64,000 nucleotides of DNA from Brucella haematophila (GTDB taxonomy: Bacteria; Pseudomonadota; Alphaproteobacteria; Rhizobiales; Rhizobiaceae): the NCBI RefSeq assembly GCF_005938105.1, contig NZ_VCPE01000015.1:1-64000 (forward strand), read 5' to 3'. The notes under the pieces were generated by a model that was not told the origin of the DNA, ran no database searches, and worked only from the letters and a program-made list of their open reading frames with translations. The position numbers and the translations under genes are program-made. Of the stretch, positions 1-8,923 are shown piece by piece (positions within the stretch are counted from its first letter, which is position 1; each line of letters begins with the position of its first letter).

Positions 1-67
1 AACCCGACGGCCCTGCCTCACGCAGAGCCGCATCTCTCACAGTCGAAGCTTCCATCCAATCAGCCTC

Positions 68-1270
68 TTACTGCTTTACCAACGGACAGCCGCCCTTATC
101 GAGCGGACGGAACGCTTCGTCACCCGGAATGGTGCGCAGAACTTTGTAATAGTCCCATGGTCCTTTGGATTCCTCAGGCGACTTGACCTGAACAAGATAC
201 ATGTCGTGTACCATACGACCGTCTGCACGCAGCTTCGCATTGCGGGCGAAGAAGTCGTTGATATCCATTGTGCGCATCTTGTCGAGCACCGCTTTACCAC
301 TGGTGGACTTTGCAGCTTCAGAGGCCTTGAGATAATTCATGACCGCCGAGTAAACACCAGCATGGACCATCGTCGGCATCTTGCCGTTCATCCGTTCACC
401 GAAACGCTTCGACCAGGCCCGGGTCTGGTCATCATAATCCCAGTAAAAGCCGGTGGTGAGTGTCAAGCCTTTAGCAGTTTCGAGACCAACACTATGGACG
501 TCGGAGAGAAACAGCAGCATACCTGCGATTTTCTGACCGCCCTGAGCAATGCCATATTCATTGGCCTGCTTGAGCGCCGTCATCGTATCGCCCGACGAGT
601 TTGCAAGTGCAATCACGTCAGCGCCCGATGCTTGCGCCTGGAGCAAGAAGGAGGAAAAGTCAGTGGTTTCACGGGGGTGACGCACTGAACCTACAACTTC
701 ACCGCCGCTTGCCTTGACGGCTTCTGTCGTGTCCCGTTCGAGGGCATGACCGAAGGTGTAGTCAACCGTGATGAAGTACCACTTCTTGCCGCCTTCCTGC
801 GTCATTGCGCGACCGGTACCATTGGCAAGCGAATAAGTATCCCAGGTCCACTGCGCAGTCGTTGGCGAGCAGGCCTTGCCCGTCAGGTCCGAGGAACCTG
901 CGGTCGACGCCAGAAACGCTACGTCCTTGTCGCGCGTGATCTCTTGAACCGCCATGGCGACCGACGATGTCGGCACGTCGATAATGGCCTTGACGTTCTT
1001 CTCATCAATCCAGCTGCGCGCCAGCGTGGATCCGATATCCGGCTTATTCTGATGATCGCCGACGATGACTTCGATAGGCTCCCCATTCAACTTGCCACCG
1101 AAATCCTCCACAGCCATCTTGGCCGCAACGACCGAGCCTTCGCCAGCAAGATCGAAATTCATGCCGGACATATCCGTCAGCACACCCAGTCGAACGGGTT
1201 CTGCCAAAGCCGGGCTTGCAAGCATCATTGCGGCGAACGCACCCGAAAGCATCATTGATTTCATTGTCAT
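68..1270 (-). CDS. Branched-chain amino acid type ABC transporter substrate-binding protein (LivK-like)
   Basis: A 400-residue periplasmic binding protein of the type I fold (Peripla_BP_6, LivK/HAAT family). Residues 1-23 form a signal peptide ending in ASPALA, and the mature part begins with the family pattern RLGVLTDMSG. A strong GGAGGAGG ribosome site precedes the chosen ATG. The gene lies downstream of the enoyl-CoA hydratase in the same direction, and no permease or ATPase genes accompany it here, so it must use a transporter encoded elsewhere. Its place in an acyl-CoA degradation cluster suggests that it captures an aromatic or aliphatic acid rather than leucine, as many family members in such clusters do; the ligand is inferred, not shown. 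Confidence 0.9.
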   Translation of the reverse strand: MTMKSMMLSGAFAAMMLASPALAEPVRLGVLTDMSGMNFDLAGEGSVVAAKMAVEDFGGKLNGEPIEVIVGDHQNKPDIGSTLARSWIDEKNVKAIIDVPTSSVAMAVQEITRDKDVAFLASTAGSSDLTGKACSPTTAQWTWDTYSLANGTGRAMTQEGGKKWYFITVDYTFGHALERDTTEAVKASGGEVVGSVRHPRETTDFSSFLLQAQASGADVIALANSSGDTMTALKQANEYGIAQGGQKIAGMLLFLSDVHSVGLETAKGLTLTTGFYWDYDDQTRAWSKRFGERMNGKMPTMVHAGVYSAVMNYLKASEAAKSTSGKAVLDKMRTMDINDFFARNAKLRADGRMVHDMYLVQVKSPEESKGPWDYYKVLRTIPGDEAFRPLDKGGCPLVKQ

Positions 1271-1299
1271 GGTTTTCCTCCTCCCAAATAATAACGGTG

Positions 1300-2040
1300 T
1301 CAGCCCGACTGGCTGCTGCTTTCCGCAATCAGCCTCGCCAGATAAAACTGGTCTGCTTCATAAGGTGCGGCCCAGTTGGCGCGGTGTTCTTGATCAATGG
1401 CCCTCTTGGTCATCCGCAGGGCTAAAGGCGGGCATTCAGCGATTGTCTGCGCGAAGAGTTTTGCAGCTTCCACCGCGTCACCCGCTGGAGCAATCTTGTC
1501 GCAAAGCCCCATATTGAGCGCGTCCTGCTCGCCGATCCGCTCATTGGCGAAAAGCGCGCGTTTGGCACGCGTCGGGCCGATAAGCGACGACAAGAGGGGC
1601 AGTCCGCCCCAACCCAGCGTCATGCCCAGACGGACTTCTGGAAACTGAAAGAAGGCGCCCTCAGCCATAACGCGGAAATCGGCTGCCAACGCCAGAATGC
1701 CGCCGCCACCGACGGCCGGTCCCTCGACGGCCGCGATTGTGATCTGCGGTAACAACCGCCACCGATCACACATGACGCCGCCAAGCGACATGGCCGTGTG
1801 ACGAGAAACGGCGTCCGCATTATTGCGCCACAGATTATCGTCCTTCAGATCGACACCACCCGAAAAGCGACTTTCGGTACCCGTGATAATAACGACCTGA
1901 ACAGTGTCATCCGCCGACAGCTCATCCGCCGCTTCTATGAGTGCCTTGATCGCTTGTTCATTGAGAGCATTGGCCTTGCCGCCACGGTCATAGCGCGCTA
2001 CCGCAACCGGTCCTTCGCGCTGAATATCGACTATGGCCAT
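1300..2040 (-). CDS. Enoyl-CoA hydratase/isomerase family protein
   Basis: A crotonase-fold protein of about 246 residues, likely acting on an enoyl-CoA in a beta-oxidation type pathway. The oxyanion-hole segment AVEGPAVGGGG and the first catalytic-glutamate region FPEVRLGMTLG are present. The second glutamate of classical hydratases (rat E164) aligns with a small residue in RAKRALFANE, so isomerase or another crotonase chemistry is possible. Two ATGs lie near the start; the GGGAGG site abuts the first (2046) and is six bases from the second (2040), so 2040 is preferred. It is divergent from the acyl-CoA ligase across a promoter region with a palindromic operator, and it precedes the binding-protein gene in the same transcript. 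Confidence 0.88.
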   Translation of the reverse strand: MAIVDIQREGPVAVARYDRGGKANALNEQAIKALIEAADELSADDTVQVVIITGTESRFSGGVDLKDDNLWRNNADAVSRHTAMSLGGVMCDRWRLLPQITIAAVEGPAVGGGGILALAADFRVMAEGAFFQFPEVRLGMTLGWGGLPLLSSLIGPTRAKRALFANERIGEQDALNMGLCDKIAPAGDAVEAAKLFAQTIAECPPLALRMTKRAIDQEHRANWAAPYEADQFYLARLIAESSSQSG

Positions 2041-2068
2041 TTCCATCCTCCCAGATGTTTTCGCTTTG

Positions 2069-2086
2069 ACATACTACCGAGTATGT
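2069..2086. promoter_or_regulatory. Palindromic operator, probable TetR site 1
   Basis: ACATACT-ACCG-AGTATGT is a perfect inverted repeat with 7-bp arms between the divergent hydratase and ligase genes. The core CATACT-N4-AGTATG recurs at 8111-8126 beside the TetR gene, so both are probably bound by that regulator. Confidence 0.7.
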
Positions 2087-2160
2087 TGCATATTCCAAAT
2101 AGGTTTGCAACTGCCCTCTTTTGAGGTTTAGTTGCGACCCGGGTAGGAGGAATTCAGACT

Positions 2161-3747
2161 ATGACGCCAGACCAGCGTGCGCTCGACCGCAACCATTCCG
2201 TGTTGCGATATCTTCTTGATCGATATGCAGCGGAGCGCCCCACGGCACCATTCGTGCATTTTTGGCCATCGACGGAATGGGATTACAAAACGACCCGGGA
2301 CCGCGTTCGCCAGCGTGCAGCGACACTGCAATGCCACGGCGTGAAACGCGGCGATCATGTCCTTTGTTTTATGGGTAACGGCCCGGACCTGCTCACCACC
2401 TGGTTCGCCATCAATTACATCGGCGCAGTCTATGTGCCGATCAATACCGCCGCACTCGGTCGCCCGCTGGAACATATTCTGGACGATGCCGATGCACCTC
2501 TGATGGTCGCGCACGCCGATCTGGTAGAGCGATTGCAGGATGTTGCCCCCGGCAAGCTGCGTAAAGTTCTGGTGGTCGAAGGTGCGGTAGACCGCGCAGT
2601 CGCTGGCGTTGAAATCCTGCCTTTGACTGACGTGGAATCCGTCAACGAGACCGAACTCGTTCTCGACACGCCGATTGAGCCATGGGACACGCTTGCCATC
2701 ATGTACACGTCGGGTACGACAGGCAATGCCAAGGGCGTCTTAACCTCATATGTGCAGCTTTATACGATGGGTCCAGACGCCTTCGATTGCGTCGATGAAA
2801 CCGATCGCTGCATGATCTGCGGGCCGATCTTCCATTGCGGCTCCACGCTCTATGTCTACGCGATGCTGGCACGCGGACTATCGATTGGTATGATGCGCGA
2901 ATTCAAAACGCAGCATTTCTGGCAAGCGGTACGGGAAACGAACTCGACCTACTGCCTGTTGCTGGGTGTGATGGCCAGTTTTCTCTTAAAACAGCCGGTT
3001 TCATCGGATGATCGCAACCACCCGCTTCGTCGTGCCTTCATTACGCCGTTTGGCGAAGACGGTCCATTGTTCGCCGAGAGATTTGGCGTGGAAGCATGGA
3101 CCATCTACAACATGACCGAAATCGCCAGTCCGCTTGTTGCTGGTCCCGGCATTACCCAAAAGGGCATCGCGGGAAAGCCGCGCCCCTGGTATCAGTTGCA
3201 CATCGTCGACGAAAATGACGTCGAAGTGCCGGATGGCACGGCGGGTGAACTGGTCATTCGCTCCGACCGTCCGTGGGCTTTGATGAAAGGCTATTACAAC
3301 AATCCGAAAGCCACCGTGGAAGCCATGCGCAATGGCTGGTTCCACACCGGGGACAGTTTTCGCAAGGACGAAAACGGCGTTTATTTCTTCGTTGATCGCC
3401 TGAAAGATGTCATCCGCCGACGCGGCGAGAATATCTCGTCCTTCGCATTGGAGGCCGAAGTTCTTTTTCACGACGCTGTCAAGGAATGCGCGGCTATCGC
3501 AGTGCCCAGCGAGTTGAGCGAAGATGAAGTCCTTATCGCCGTAACGCCGGTGGACGGACAGGAAATTGTCGCCGAAGAATTACTGGATTTTCTTGCAGGT
3601 CGCCTGCCTCGCTTTATGGTGCCGCGCTATGTGCGGATTTTGGAATCTCTTCCAAAGACGTCGAGCGGTAAAATCCAGAAGCATATTTTGCGCAGCGAAG
3701 GGGTTACCGGAAACACGGTCGACCGCGAGCTGAAGCGCGCAAGTTGA
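2161..3747 (+). CDS. AMP-dependent acyl-CoA synthetase/ligase
   Basis: A 528-residue ANL-superfamily enzyme that would activate a carboxylic acid to its CoA thioester with ATP in the cytoplasm. Visible motifs are the P-loop TSGTTGNAKGV near residue 183, the adenine-site YNMTE near 318, the HTGD motif with the hinge DRLKDVIRRRGENIS near 415-430, and the C-terminal catalytic-lysine motif KTSSGKIQK near 500. The overall pattern resembles crotonobetaine/carnitine-CoA ligases and medium-chain or aryl-CoA ligases; the exact substrate cannot be told. The start has an AGGAGG site (about 2145). It is divergent from the enoyl-CoA hydratase and is followed after 43 bases by the alcohol dehydrogenase gene. 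Confidence 0.9.
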   Translation: MTPDQRALDRNHSVLRYLLDRYAAERPTAPFVHFWPSTEWDYKTTRDRVRQRAATLQCHGVKRGDHVLCFMGNGPDLLTTWFAINYIGAVYVPINTAALGRPLEHILDDADAPLMVAHADLVERLQDVAPGKLRKVLVVEGAVDRAVAGVEILPLTDVESVNETELVLDTPIEPWDTLAIMYTSGTTGNAKGVLTSYVQLYTMGPDAFDCVDETDRCMICGPIFHCGSTLYVYAMLARGLSIGMMREFKTQHFWQAVRETNSTYCLLLGVMASFLLKQPVSSDDRNHPLRRAFITPFGEDGPLFAERFGVEAWTIYNMTEIASPLVAGPGITQKGIAGKPRPWYQLHIVDENDVEVPDGTAGELVIRSDRPWALMKGYYNNPKATVEAMRNGWFHTGDSFRKDENGVYFFVDRLKDVIRRRGENISSFALEAEVLFHDAVKECAAIAVPSELSEDEVLIAVTPVDGQEIVAEELLDFLAGRLPRFMVPRYVRILESLPKTSSGKIQKHILRSEGVTGNTVDRELKRAS

Positions 3748-3790
3748 TCTGCCAAAGCTCAACACCGATAAATCGAAAGACCTGAACATC

Positions 3791-4948
3791 ATGGACAATT
3801 TCGTTTTCAACACAACGCCATCCATCGTGCTGCAGACCGGCGGCCTGGCGAAGATCGCTGATATTGCCGGGCACCTGCTGGGCAAGCGCGTGGTCATCGT
3901 GACCGACAAGGGATTGCGCAAACTCGGGCTTCTGGAACCCGCGACAAACGCGCTGGAACAGGCAGGCATTGCCGTTTCGATCTTTGACGATGTGCAGGCC
4001 GACCCGCCGGAAAGCAATGTTCTGACTCTGAAAGAGCACATCTTGGCGCATGAAGCGACAGGCGTTCTCGCCATTGGCGGCGGCTCATCAATGGATGTTG
4101 CGAAGGTTGCAGCTCTGCTCGCAAAGAGCGGCGAAACGCTCAACGACATTTACGGCGTCAATATCGCACGGGGGCCGCGCCTTCCGCTCGTTCTGGTGCC
4201 GACCACAGCGGGTACCGGGTCCGAGGTCACACCGATCTCGATCATCACCACCGGCGCATCGGAGAAGAAGGGCGTTGTCTCTCCACTGCTGCTACCGGAC
4301 ATGGCAATCCTCGACGCGGATTTGACTGTCGGTTTGCCAGCGGCGGTAACTGCTGCAACTGGCATCGATGCGATGGTACATGCCATCGAGGCCTATGCCT
4401 CAGCCTCCGCCAACAACAATCCTTTATCGCGCTCATTGGCGCGCAATGCCCTGCAATTGCTAAGCTCCAATATTCGCACTGCGGTCTTTGAAGGCCAGAA
4501 CCGCGATGCAAGGGCTGCCATGCTACTCGGCTCATTGCTCGCCGGCCAGGCCTTTGCCAATTCACCCGTGGCTGCCGTCCATGCGCTCGCCTACCCGATT
4601 GGCGGGCATTTCCATGTGCCGCACGGCCTGTCCAATGCGCTCGTGCTTGCCCATGTATTGCGCTTCAACCTGCCGGAAGCAATCCATATCTACGCGGAAA
4701 TTGCAGCAGATGTTTTCCCAGAACTTGCTACCATGTCGGCAGAGAAACGCGCAGAAGCCTTTGTTGAAAAGCTCGCAAATCTCAGCCGTGAGCTTGGCGT
4801 ACCGCAGACATTGCGCGAGGTGAACATCGCGGAAGGCGATCTGCCTCTGCTTGCGCGCGACGCCATGAAACAGACCCGCCTTCTGGTCAACAATCCGCGC
4901 AAGGTAACCGAGGCAGATGCTCTCGCGATCTATAAGGCCGCATATTGA
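3791..4948 (+). CDS. Iron-containing alcohol dehydrogenase
   Basis: A 385-residue group III (Fe-ADH) dehydrogenase of the usual length. The NAD-binding motif GGGSSMDVAK lies near residues 97-106, and the metal ligands are expected in GIDAMVHAIEAY (Asp, His), AVHALAYPIGGHFHVPHG (two His). The family oxidises primary alcohols or reduces aldehydes with NAD(P). Co-transcription with the acyl-CoA ligase suggests conversion of an alcohol to an aldehyde or acid that feeds the ligase, or reduction of a semialdehyde; this is inference. A bidirectional terminator follows the stop codon. Confidence 0.9.
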   Translation: MDNFVFNTTPSIVLQTGGLAKIADIAGHLLGKRVVIVTDKGLRKLGLLEPATNALEQAGIAVSIFDDVQADPPESNVLTLKEHILAHEATGVLAIGGGSSMDVAKVAALLAKSGETLNDIYGVNIARGPRLPLVLVPTTAGTGSEVTPISIITTGASEKKGVVSPLLLPDMAILDADLTVGLPAAVTAATGIDAMVHAIEAYASASANNNPLSRSLARNALQLLSSNIRTAVFEGQNRDARAAMLLGSLLAGQAFANSPVAAVHALAYPIGGHFHVPHGLSNALVLAHVLRFNLPEAIHIYAEIAADVFPELATMSAEKRAEAFVEKLANLSRELGVPQTLREVNIAEGDLPLLARDAMKQTRLLVNNPRKVTEADALAIYKAAY

Positions 4949-4970
4949 TCGAGCCTCAGTTGAGATCATA

Positions 4971-4997
4971 AAAAAGGCCGGTTAAACCGGCCTTTTT
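4971..4997. terminator. Bidirectional rho-independent terminator
   Basis: AAAAAGGCCGGTT pairs with AACCGGCCTTTTT, giving a GC-rich stem with an A-run on one side and a T-run on the other. It separates the convergent alcohol dehydrogenase and thiolase genes and can serve both. Confidence 0.92.
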
Positions 4998-5005
4998 CGT
5001 TCCAA

Positions 5006-6208
5006 TCAACAAATCTCAAACAGGCCTGCCGCACCCATGCCGCCGCCAACGCACATGGTCACCACCACATAACGTCCATTGCGCCGCTTGCCTTCAATGA
5101 GGGCATGTCCGGTCATACGCGCACCCGACATTCCATAAGGGTGGCCAATCGAAATAGCGCCGCCATTCACGTTGAGCTTCTCATTGTCGATGCCAAGCTT
5201 GTCACGGCAGTAAAGCACCTGTGCGGCGAAGGCCTCGTTCAGTTCCCATAGATCGATATCATCGATCGTCAGGCCATGCTGCTTCAAGAGCTTTGGCACG
5301 GCATAAACCGGTCCAATGCCCATCTCGTCAGGCTCGCATCCCGCAACGGCCATCCCGCGATAAATACCGAGCGGAGACAGGCCACGCTTTTCCGCTTCCT
5401 TTGCTTCCATCAGCACGGACGCCGAAGCACCATCCGACAATTGCGAGGCGTTGCCAGCAGTAATATAGCCACCCTGTGCGATGACCTGACCACCGGCAAA
5501 GACCGGCTTCAACCCGCGCAAGCCTTCCAGTGTGGTTTCAGGACGATTGCCTTCATCCATGGCCAACTCGATGCTTTTCGAAGATATCTCACCAGTGACC
5601 TTATCCTTGATCAGCATGGTAGATTGAATCGGTACAATCTCGGCGTTCAAGCGGCCCGCTGCTTGCGCGGCTGCCGTGCGCTGCTGCGATTGCAGCGCAT
5701 ATTCGTCCTGCGCCTCTCGCGAAACTCCATAACGCGCAGAGACAATCTCGGCCGTCTCGATCATGCTCATGTAAGTGGCAGGCAGATGCTCGGCCAGCCA
5801 CGGATCGCGCCAGCGATAGACATTCATATGCTCGTTTTGCACCAGCGATATCTGCTCCACGCCTCCGCCGACAGCAATCGTCATACCATCGCCAGTAATC
5901 TGCTTGGCCGCTGTGGCGATAGCCATCAGCCCCGAAGCGCATTGACGATCCATCGACTGGCCCGGCACCGAAACCGGAAGGCCTGCCCGCAGCAAAGACG
6001 TGCGGGCGATATTCATGTGGGTTGTGCCTTGCTGGAGAGCAGCGCCAATGACGACGTCCTCCACCTCGGCGCCGTCAATGCCTGCCCGTTCGACAGCAGC
6101 GGCAATTGCATGTCCAGCAAGCGCTGGGGCTGTCGTGTCGTTGAAAGCGCCGCGATAGGCTTTGCCAATCGGCGTACGCGCAGTTGATACGATTACAGCT
6201 TCTCTCAT
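5006..6208 (-). CDS. Acetyl-CoA C-acyltransferase (thiolase)
   Basis: A 400-residue thiolase with the complete catalytic set: nucleophilic Cys90 in [10 protein letters not shown], the histidine in [15 protein letters not shown] near 350, and the C-terminal cysteine in [11 protein letters not shown] near 385. It would cleave a 3-ketoacyl-CoA to acetyl-CoA and a shortened acyl-CoA. Its start overlaps the stop of the thioesterase gene by one base, and it is the last gene of the MaoC-SDR-thioesterase-thiolase operon, which therefore encodes the hydration, oxidation and thiolysis steps of a beta-oxidation spiral. Confidence 0.95.
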   Translation of the reverse strand: MREAVIVSTARTPIGKAYRGAFNDTTAPALAGHAIAAAVERAGIDGAEVEDVVIGAALQQGTTHMNIARTSLLRAGLPVSVPGQSMDRQCASGLMAIATAAKQITGDGMTIAVGGGVEQISLVQNEHMNVYRWRDPWLAEHLPATYMSMIETAEIVSARYGVSREAQDEYALQSQQRTAAAQAAGRLNAEIVPIQSTMLIKDKVTGEISSKSIELAMDEGNRPETTLEGLRGLKPVFAGGQVIAQGGYITAGNASQLSDGASASVLMEAKEAEKRGLSPLGIYRGMAVAGCEPDEMGIGPVYAVPKLLKQHGLTIDDIDLWELNEAFAAQVLYCRDKLGIDNEKLNVNGGAISIGHPYGMSGARMTGHALIEGKRRNGRYVVVTMCVGGGMGAAGLFEIC

Positions 6209-6675
6209 CAGAGCTCCTCCACTGACGCTGGAATGTAAAGCCTTTCGGCTAATCCTCTAAGTTCCGGGGTCAGCGGAACAGGCCGTCGCGTGTCTCGGTT
6301 GACATAGACATGCACATATTCACTTACAGCAGCCGTCAGCTCTTCGCCATCCTTGAAGATGCCAAATCCCCACAGCAAACTTGTGTTACCGATATGCTCG
6401 ACACGCACCCCGACAACGACATTGTCGGGATAAGAAATCTCGGAGAAATAATTCGTTGAATTGCGCGCCACGATGCCGATGGGCGTGGAACCATTCAGCT
6501 CCAGAGCGCCTCCCGCGATCAACGACCGGTTCAGTGCCGCATCGCAATATTGCATATAGACGACATTATTGACGTGGCCATAAATGTCCATGTCGCTCCA
6601 ACGCGTCTGCATCTCGTAGAACTCCCGATAGGCTGACCGGGGTTCAGCCTTAGGGCGCGGCTTTTGCGCCGTCAT
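6208..6675 (-). CDS. Acyl-CoA thioesterase, 4-hydroxybenzoyl-CoA thioesterase family
   Basis: A 155-residue single hot-dog domain protein. The pattern [24 protein letters not shown] near residues 25-48 is the FcbC/YbgC family signature, whose aspartate is catalytic in studied members. It would hydrolyse acyl-CoA esters and may release stalled intermediates. It overlaps the SDR gene by four bases and the thiolase by one, so translation in this operon is likely coupled. Confidence 0.9.
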   Translation of the reverse strand: MTAQKPRPKAEPRSAYREFYEMQTRWSDMDIYGHVNNVVYMQYCDAALNRSLIAGGALELNGSTPIGIVARNSTNYFSEISYPDNVVVGVRVEHIGNTSLLWGFGIFKDGEELTAAVSEYVHVYVNRDTRRPVPLTPELRGLAERLYIPASVEEL

Positions 6676-7586
6676 TCGACGACCTCGTTCGCCCTCGACG
6701 TTGCAATGATGCGATCCACATGCGCCAAACCGGCATCGGTTTCGATAGAGTTGGTCATATCATCGATCTGTGTGAATGCAGCGGCAACAGCTTCCGGCGT
6801 ACGCTCGCCTTTCGGCAGATAAACGCCTTCGCTTTCAACAATCGCCATACGGGCCACGGTCCCTGCACCTGCGAGAAGAACGGTGCGGCTCGGAGCCTCC
6901 TCGCTGACGAGGAAAAGAGCGGCAGGAACAACGTTTTCCGGAGCGAGGCGCACCAGCATTTCTTCGTCCAACACATCTCCGGTCATGCGCGTTGCCGCGG
7001 TCGGGGCAATCGCATTGACGTAGATGTCGTACTTATCGCCCTCAAAATGCAACACATTCATCAGGCCCACGAGCCCGGCCTTGGCTGCGCCGTAGTTCGA
7101 CTGACCGAAATTGCCATAAACGCCCGACGTGGAAGTTGTCATCAGGATGCGGCCATAGTTCTGACCCTTCATGACGTCCCATACGGCGCGACTGGCATTG
7201 GCCGAGCCAATGAGGTGTACGTCGACCACAGCGCGGAAATCAGCCATTTCCATCTTGGCAAAGCTCTTATCGCGCAGGATCCCGGCATTGTTGATGAGAA
7301 TATCAATGCGACCGAATTCTTCGACAGCGCGCTTTGCCAGTGCCTGCATATCTTCGAACTTCGTGACGTTGCCTGCATCAGCAATTGCGACGCCGCCCTT
7401 GGCGCGAATTTCCGCGACGACCTTTTCCGCCGCCTCCGACGCGCCGCCAGTTCCATCCCGGCTACCGCCGAAATCATTGACGATAACCTTTGCGCCGCGC
7501 GCTGCCAGTTCAAGGGCGTAGGCGCGCCCAAGCCCACCACCAGCGCCTGTTACGATTGCAACACGATTTTCGAAAGAAATAGTCAT
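6672..7586 (-). CDS. SDR oxidoreductase, MFE-2-like 3-hydroxyacyl-CoA dehydrogenase
   Basis: A 304-residue short-chain dehydrogenase. The cofactor motif TGAGGGLG is at residues 13-20, NNAG near 100, and the catalytic Ser and Tyr-x-x-x-Lys lie in STSGVYGNFGQSNYGAAK. The insert after beta strand 2 (NDFGGSRDGTGGAS) is typical of the N-terminal dehydrogenase domain of peroxisomal multifunctional enzyme type 2, which oxidises (3R)-hydroxyacyl-CoA. The neighbouring MaoC-type hydratase fits this, because MFE-2 pairs exactly these two activities. Length exceeds a typical 250-residue SDR by a C-terminal extension. Confidence 0.9.
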   Translation of the reverse strand: MTISFENRVAIVTGAGGGLGRAYALELAARGAKVIVNDFGGSRDGTGGASEAAEKVVAEIRAKGGVAIADAGNVTKFEDMQALAKRAVEEFGRIDILINNAGILRDKSFAKMEMADFRAVVDVHLIGSANASRAVWDVMKGQNYGRILMTTSTSGVYGNFGQSNYGAAKAGLVGLMNVLHFEGDKYDIYVNAIAPTAATRMTGDVLDEEMLVRLAPENVVPAALFLVSEEAPSRTVLLAGAGTVARMAIVESEGVYLPKGERTPEAVAAAFTQIDDMTNSIETDAGLAHVDRIIATSRANEVVE

Positions 7587-7593
7587 ATGATCC

Positions 7594-8058
7594 TCAACCT
7601 ACCGTCAGAATAAGCCAGTCAGCAGCGAGTGCTGGCTTCGCTTCGTCTTTGATTTCAACAGTCGCTCCAAAGGTCTGGAGCTGACCATTCCCCTTCGGCT
7701 GAACCGATTTGGAGTTGAACGCGCCGCGAATGGAAGACCCCACCTTTACCGGAGCGAGAAAGCGAACCTTGTCGAAGCCATAATTAATTTCGACCGCGCC
7801 GGCTGCAACTTCCGGCAATACTTCGCGGCTGAGTTTCGTCAGCAGGCCAAGAACCAGAAAGCCATGCGCGATAGTACCGCCAAAGATACTTTCCTTTGCT
7901 GCGCGTTCCGGGTCCGTGTGAATGAACTGATGATCATCAATCACATCCGCAAACCGATCCACAAGCTGCTGATCGATCTTGATCCAGTTCGAATACAGAA
8001 TCTGGCTTTCCGCGCTTGCATGGGGCGCAGACGCAGCAGAATTAGGGTTTATTTCCAA
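7594..8058 (-). CDS. MaoC family (R)-specific enoyl-CoA hydratase
   Basis: A hot-dog fold hydratase of 154 residues. The hydratase-2 region with D and H is seen in FADVIDDHQFIHTDPERAA and the motif IFGGTIAHGFLVLGLL follows. The open frame extends upstream to an ATG at 8100, but a clear GGAGG lies eight bases before an in-frame TTG at 8058, while the ATG has no ribosome site and would put the operator only ten bases upstream; TTG at 8058 is therefore preferred. It is the first gene of the minus-strand beta-oxidation operon, divergent from the TetR gene. Confidence 0.88.
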   Translation of the reverse strand: MEINPNSAASAPHASAESQILYSNWIKIDQQLVDRFADVIDDHQFIHTDPERAAKESIFGGTIAHGFLVLGLLTKLSREVLPEVAAGAVEINYGFDKVRFLAPVKVGSSIRGAFNSKSVQPKGNGQLQTFGATVEIKDEAKPALAADWLILTVG

Positions 8059-8110
8059 AATTATATCCTCCAAGCGCTGAAAAATGGACAGCAGTCGCAT
8101 TAATCAACAA

Positions 8111-8126
8111 CATACTGAGTAGTATG
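8111..8126. promoter_or_regulatory. Palindromic operator, probable TetR site 2
   Basis: CATACT-GAGT-AGTATG lies between the divergent MaoC and TetR genes. Its arms match the palindrome at 2069-2086, so one regulator probably controls both promoter regions and its own gene. Confidence 0.72.
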
Positions 8127-8216
8127 CACTTGAACATGGCTTTGTCTAGTGGCATTTTGCCATCGAAATTTGCTAGGATTGGTTGCCGCTTACCTATGCA
8201 TAAATCGGAGTAGCAG

Positions 8217-8846
8217 ATGGCTGACAGCCGCCGAAATAACCGAACGGACAGTACCGGGAATGTCGTAATCCTGGAAACAGCCGCTCAGTGCTTCATGGAG
8301 CAAGGCTTCTCCACAACAAGCATTGATGATGTGGCGCGCAGGATGGGCTCGACGAAAGGGCGCATTTATCACTACTACTCATCGAAGACGGATTTGTTCT
8401 TCGACGTGCATCGGGAAGGCATGGATCGACTGTTCAAGGCCGTTGAACCAGTCATGACGCTGAACGGCTCAGGTTTGCACCGACTTGAGGAGATGCTCAT
8501 GGCGCATGCGCTCGCCATGATGACCAACGTCGCTTTCGAAGCAGTGGTGGTGCAGGGCGTTCATATGCATAAGCTTGCGGCGACGACACCCGACCAGCGC
8601 CGCACACTCAATGAGCTGATCTCAATCAGGCGTCGGTTTGAAGATCTGTTCAAACAGGTCATTCGTGAAGGCATGGAGGATGGCAGCATCCGGAATGTCG
8701 ACGTATCGGTAGCAGCAAAGGCCGTGCTCGGCGCCATCAACTGGCTCTCAATCTGGTACCAGCCGCGAAGTGTGGAAACCGATGCCGACAGGGTCGCACT
8801 CGCCAAGGAAATTGTGGGCATACAGATCAAAGGCCTGCATTCGTGA
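8217..8846 (+). CDS. TetR/AcrR family transcriptional regulator
   Basis: A 209-residue regulator with the N-terminal helix-turn-helix at about residues 20-65 (TTSIDDVARRMGSTKGRIYHYYSSKTDLF) and an all-helical ligand domain after it, resembling regulators of fatty-acid or steroid degradation such as PsrA and KstR2. It sits beside an operon of beta-oxidation genes, and an identical half-site palindrome occurs in its own promoter region and at 2069-2086. The natural inducer is probably an acyl-CoA made by the ligase at 2161; this is inference from context. Confidence 0.9.
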   Translation: MADSRRNNRTDSTGNVVILETAAQCFMEQGFSTTSIDDVARRMGSTKGRIYHYYSSKTDLFFDVHREGMDRLFKAVEPVMTLNGSGLHRLEEMLMAHALAMMTNVAFEAVVVQGVHMHKLAATTPDQRRTLNELISIRRRFEDLFKQVIREGMEDGSIRNVDVSVAAKAVLGAINWLSIWYQPRSVETDADRVALAKEIVGIQIKGLHS

Positions 8847-8868
8847 GAGACGACCAGGCGCCTCTCAC
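8843..8868 (+). terminator. Hairpin at end of TetR gene
   Basis: GTGAGAG and CTCTCAC pair across a 12-base loop; the stem includes the TetR stop codon. There is only a weak T-rich tail. Confidence 0.5.
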
Positions 8869-8900
8869 TGTTGTTCACGTCGTTAGATAGCCGGGCTCCA

Positions 8901-8922
8901 AAAGCGCAAGATGATACGCTTT
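8901..8922 (-). terminator. Terminator of the tandem AHSA1 gene
   Basis: On the minus strand AAAGCG and CGCTTT pair around a ten-base loop and end in TTTT, directly after the stop codon of the AHSA1 gene. Confidence 0.5.
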
Positions 8923-8923
8923 A

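Noticed and set aside
5276-7613. Plus-strand open frames of about 300 codons (5276-6187 and 6720-7613)
   Set aside because: Both are antisense to clear thiolase and SDR genes and have no recognisable domain.
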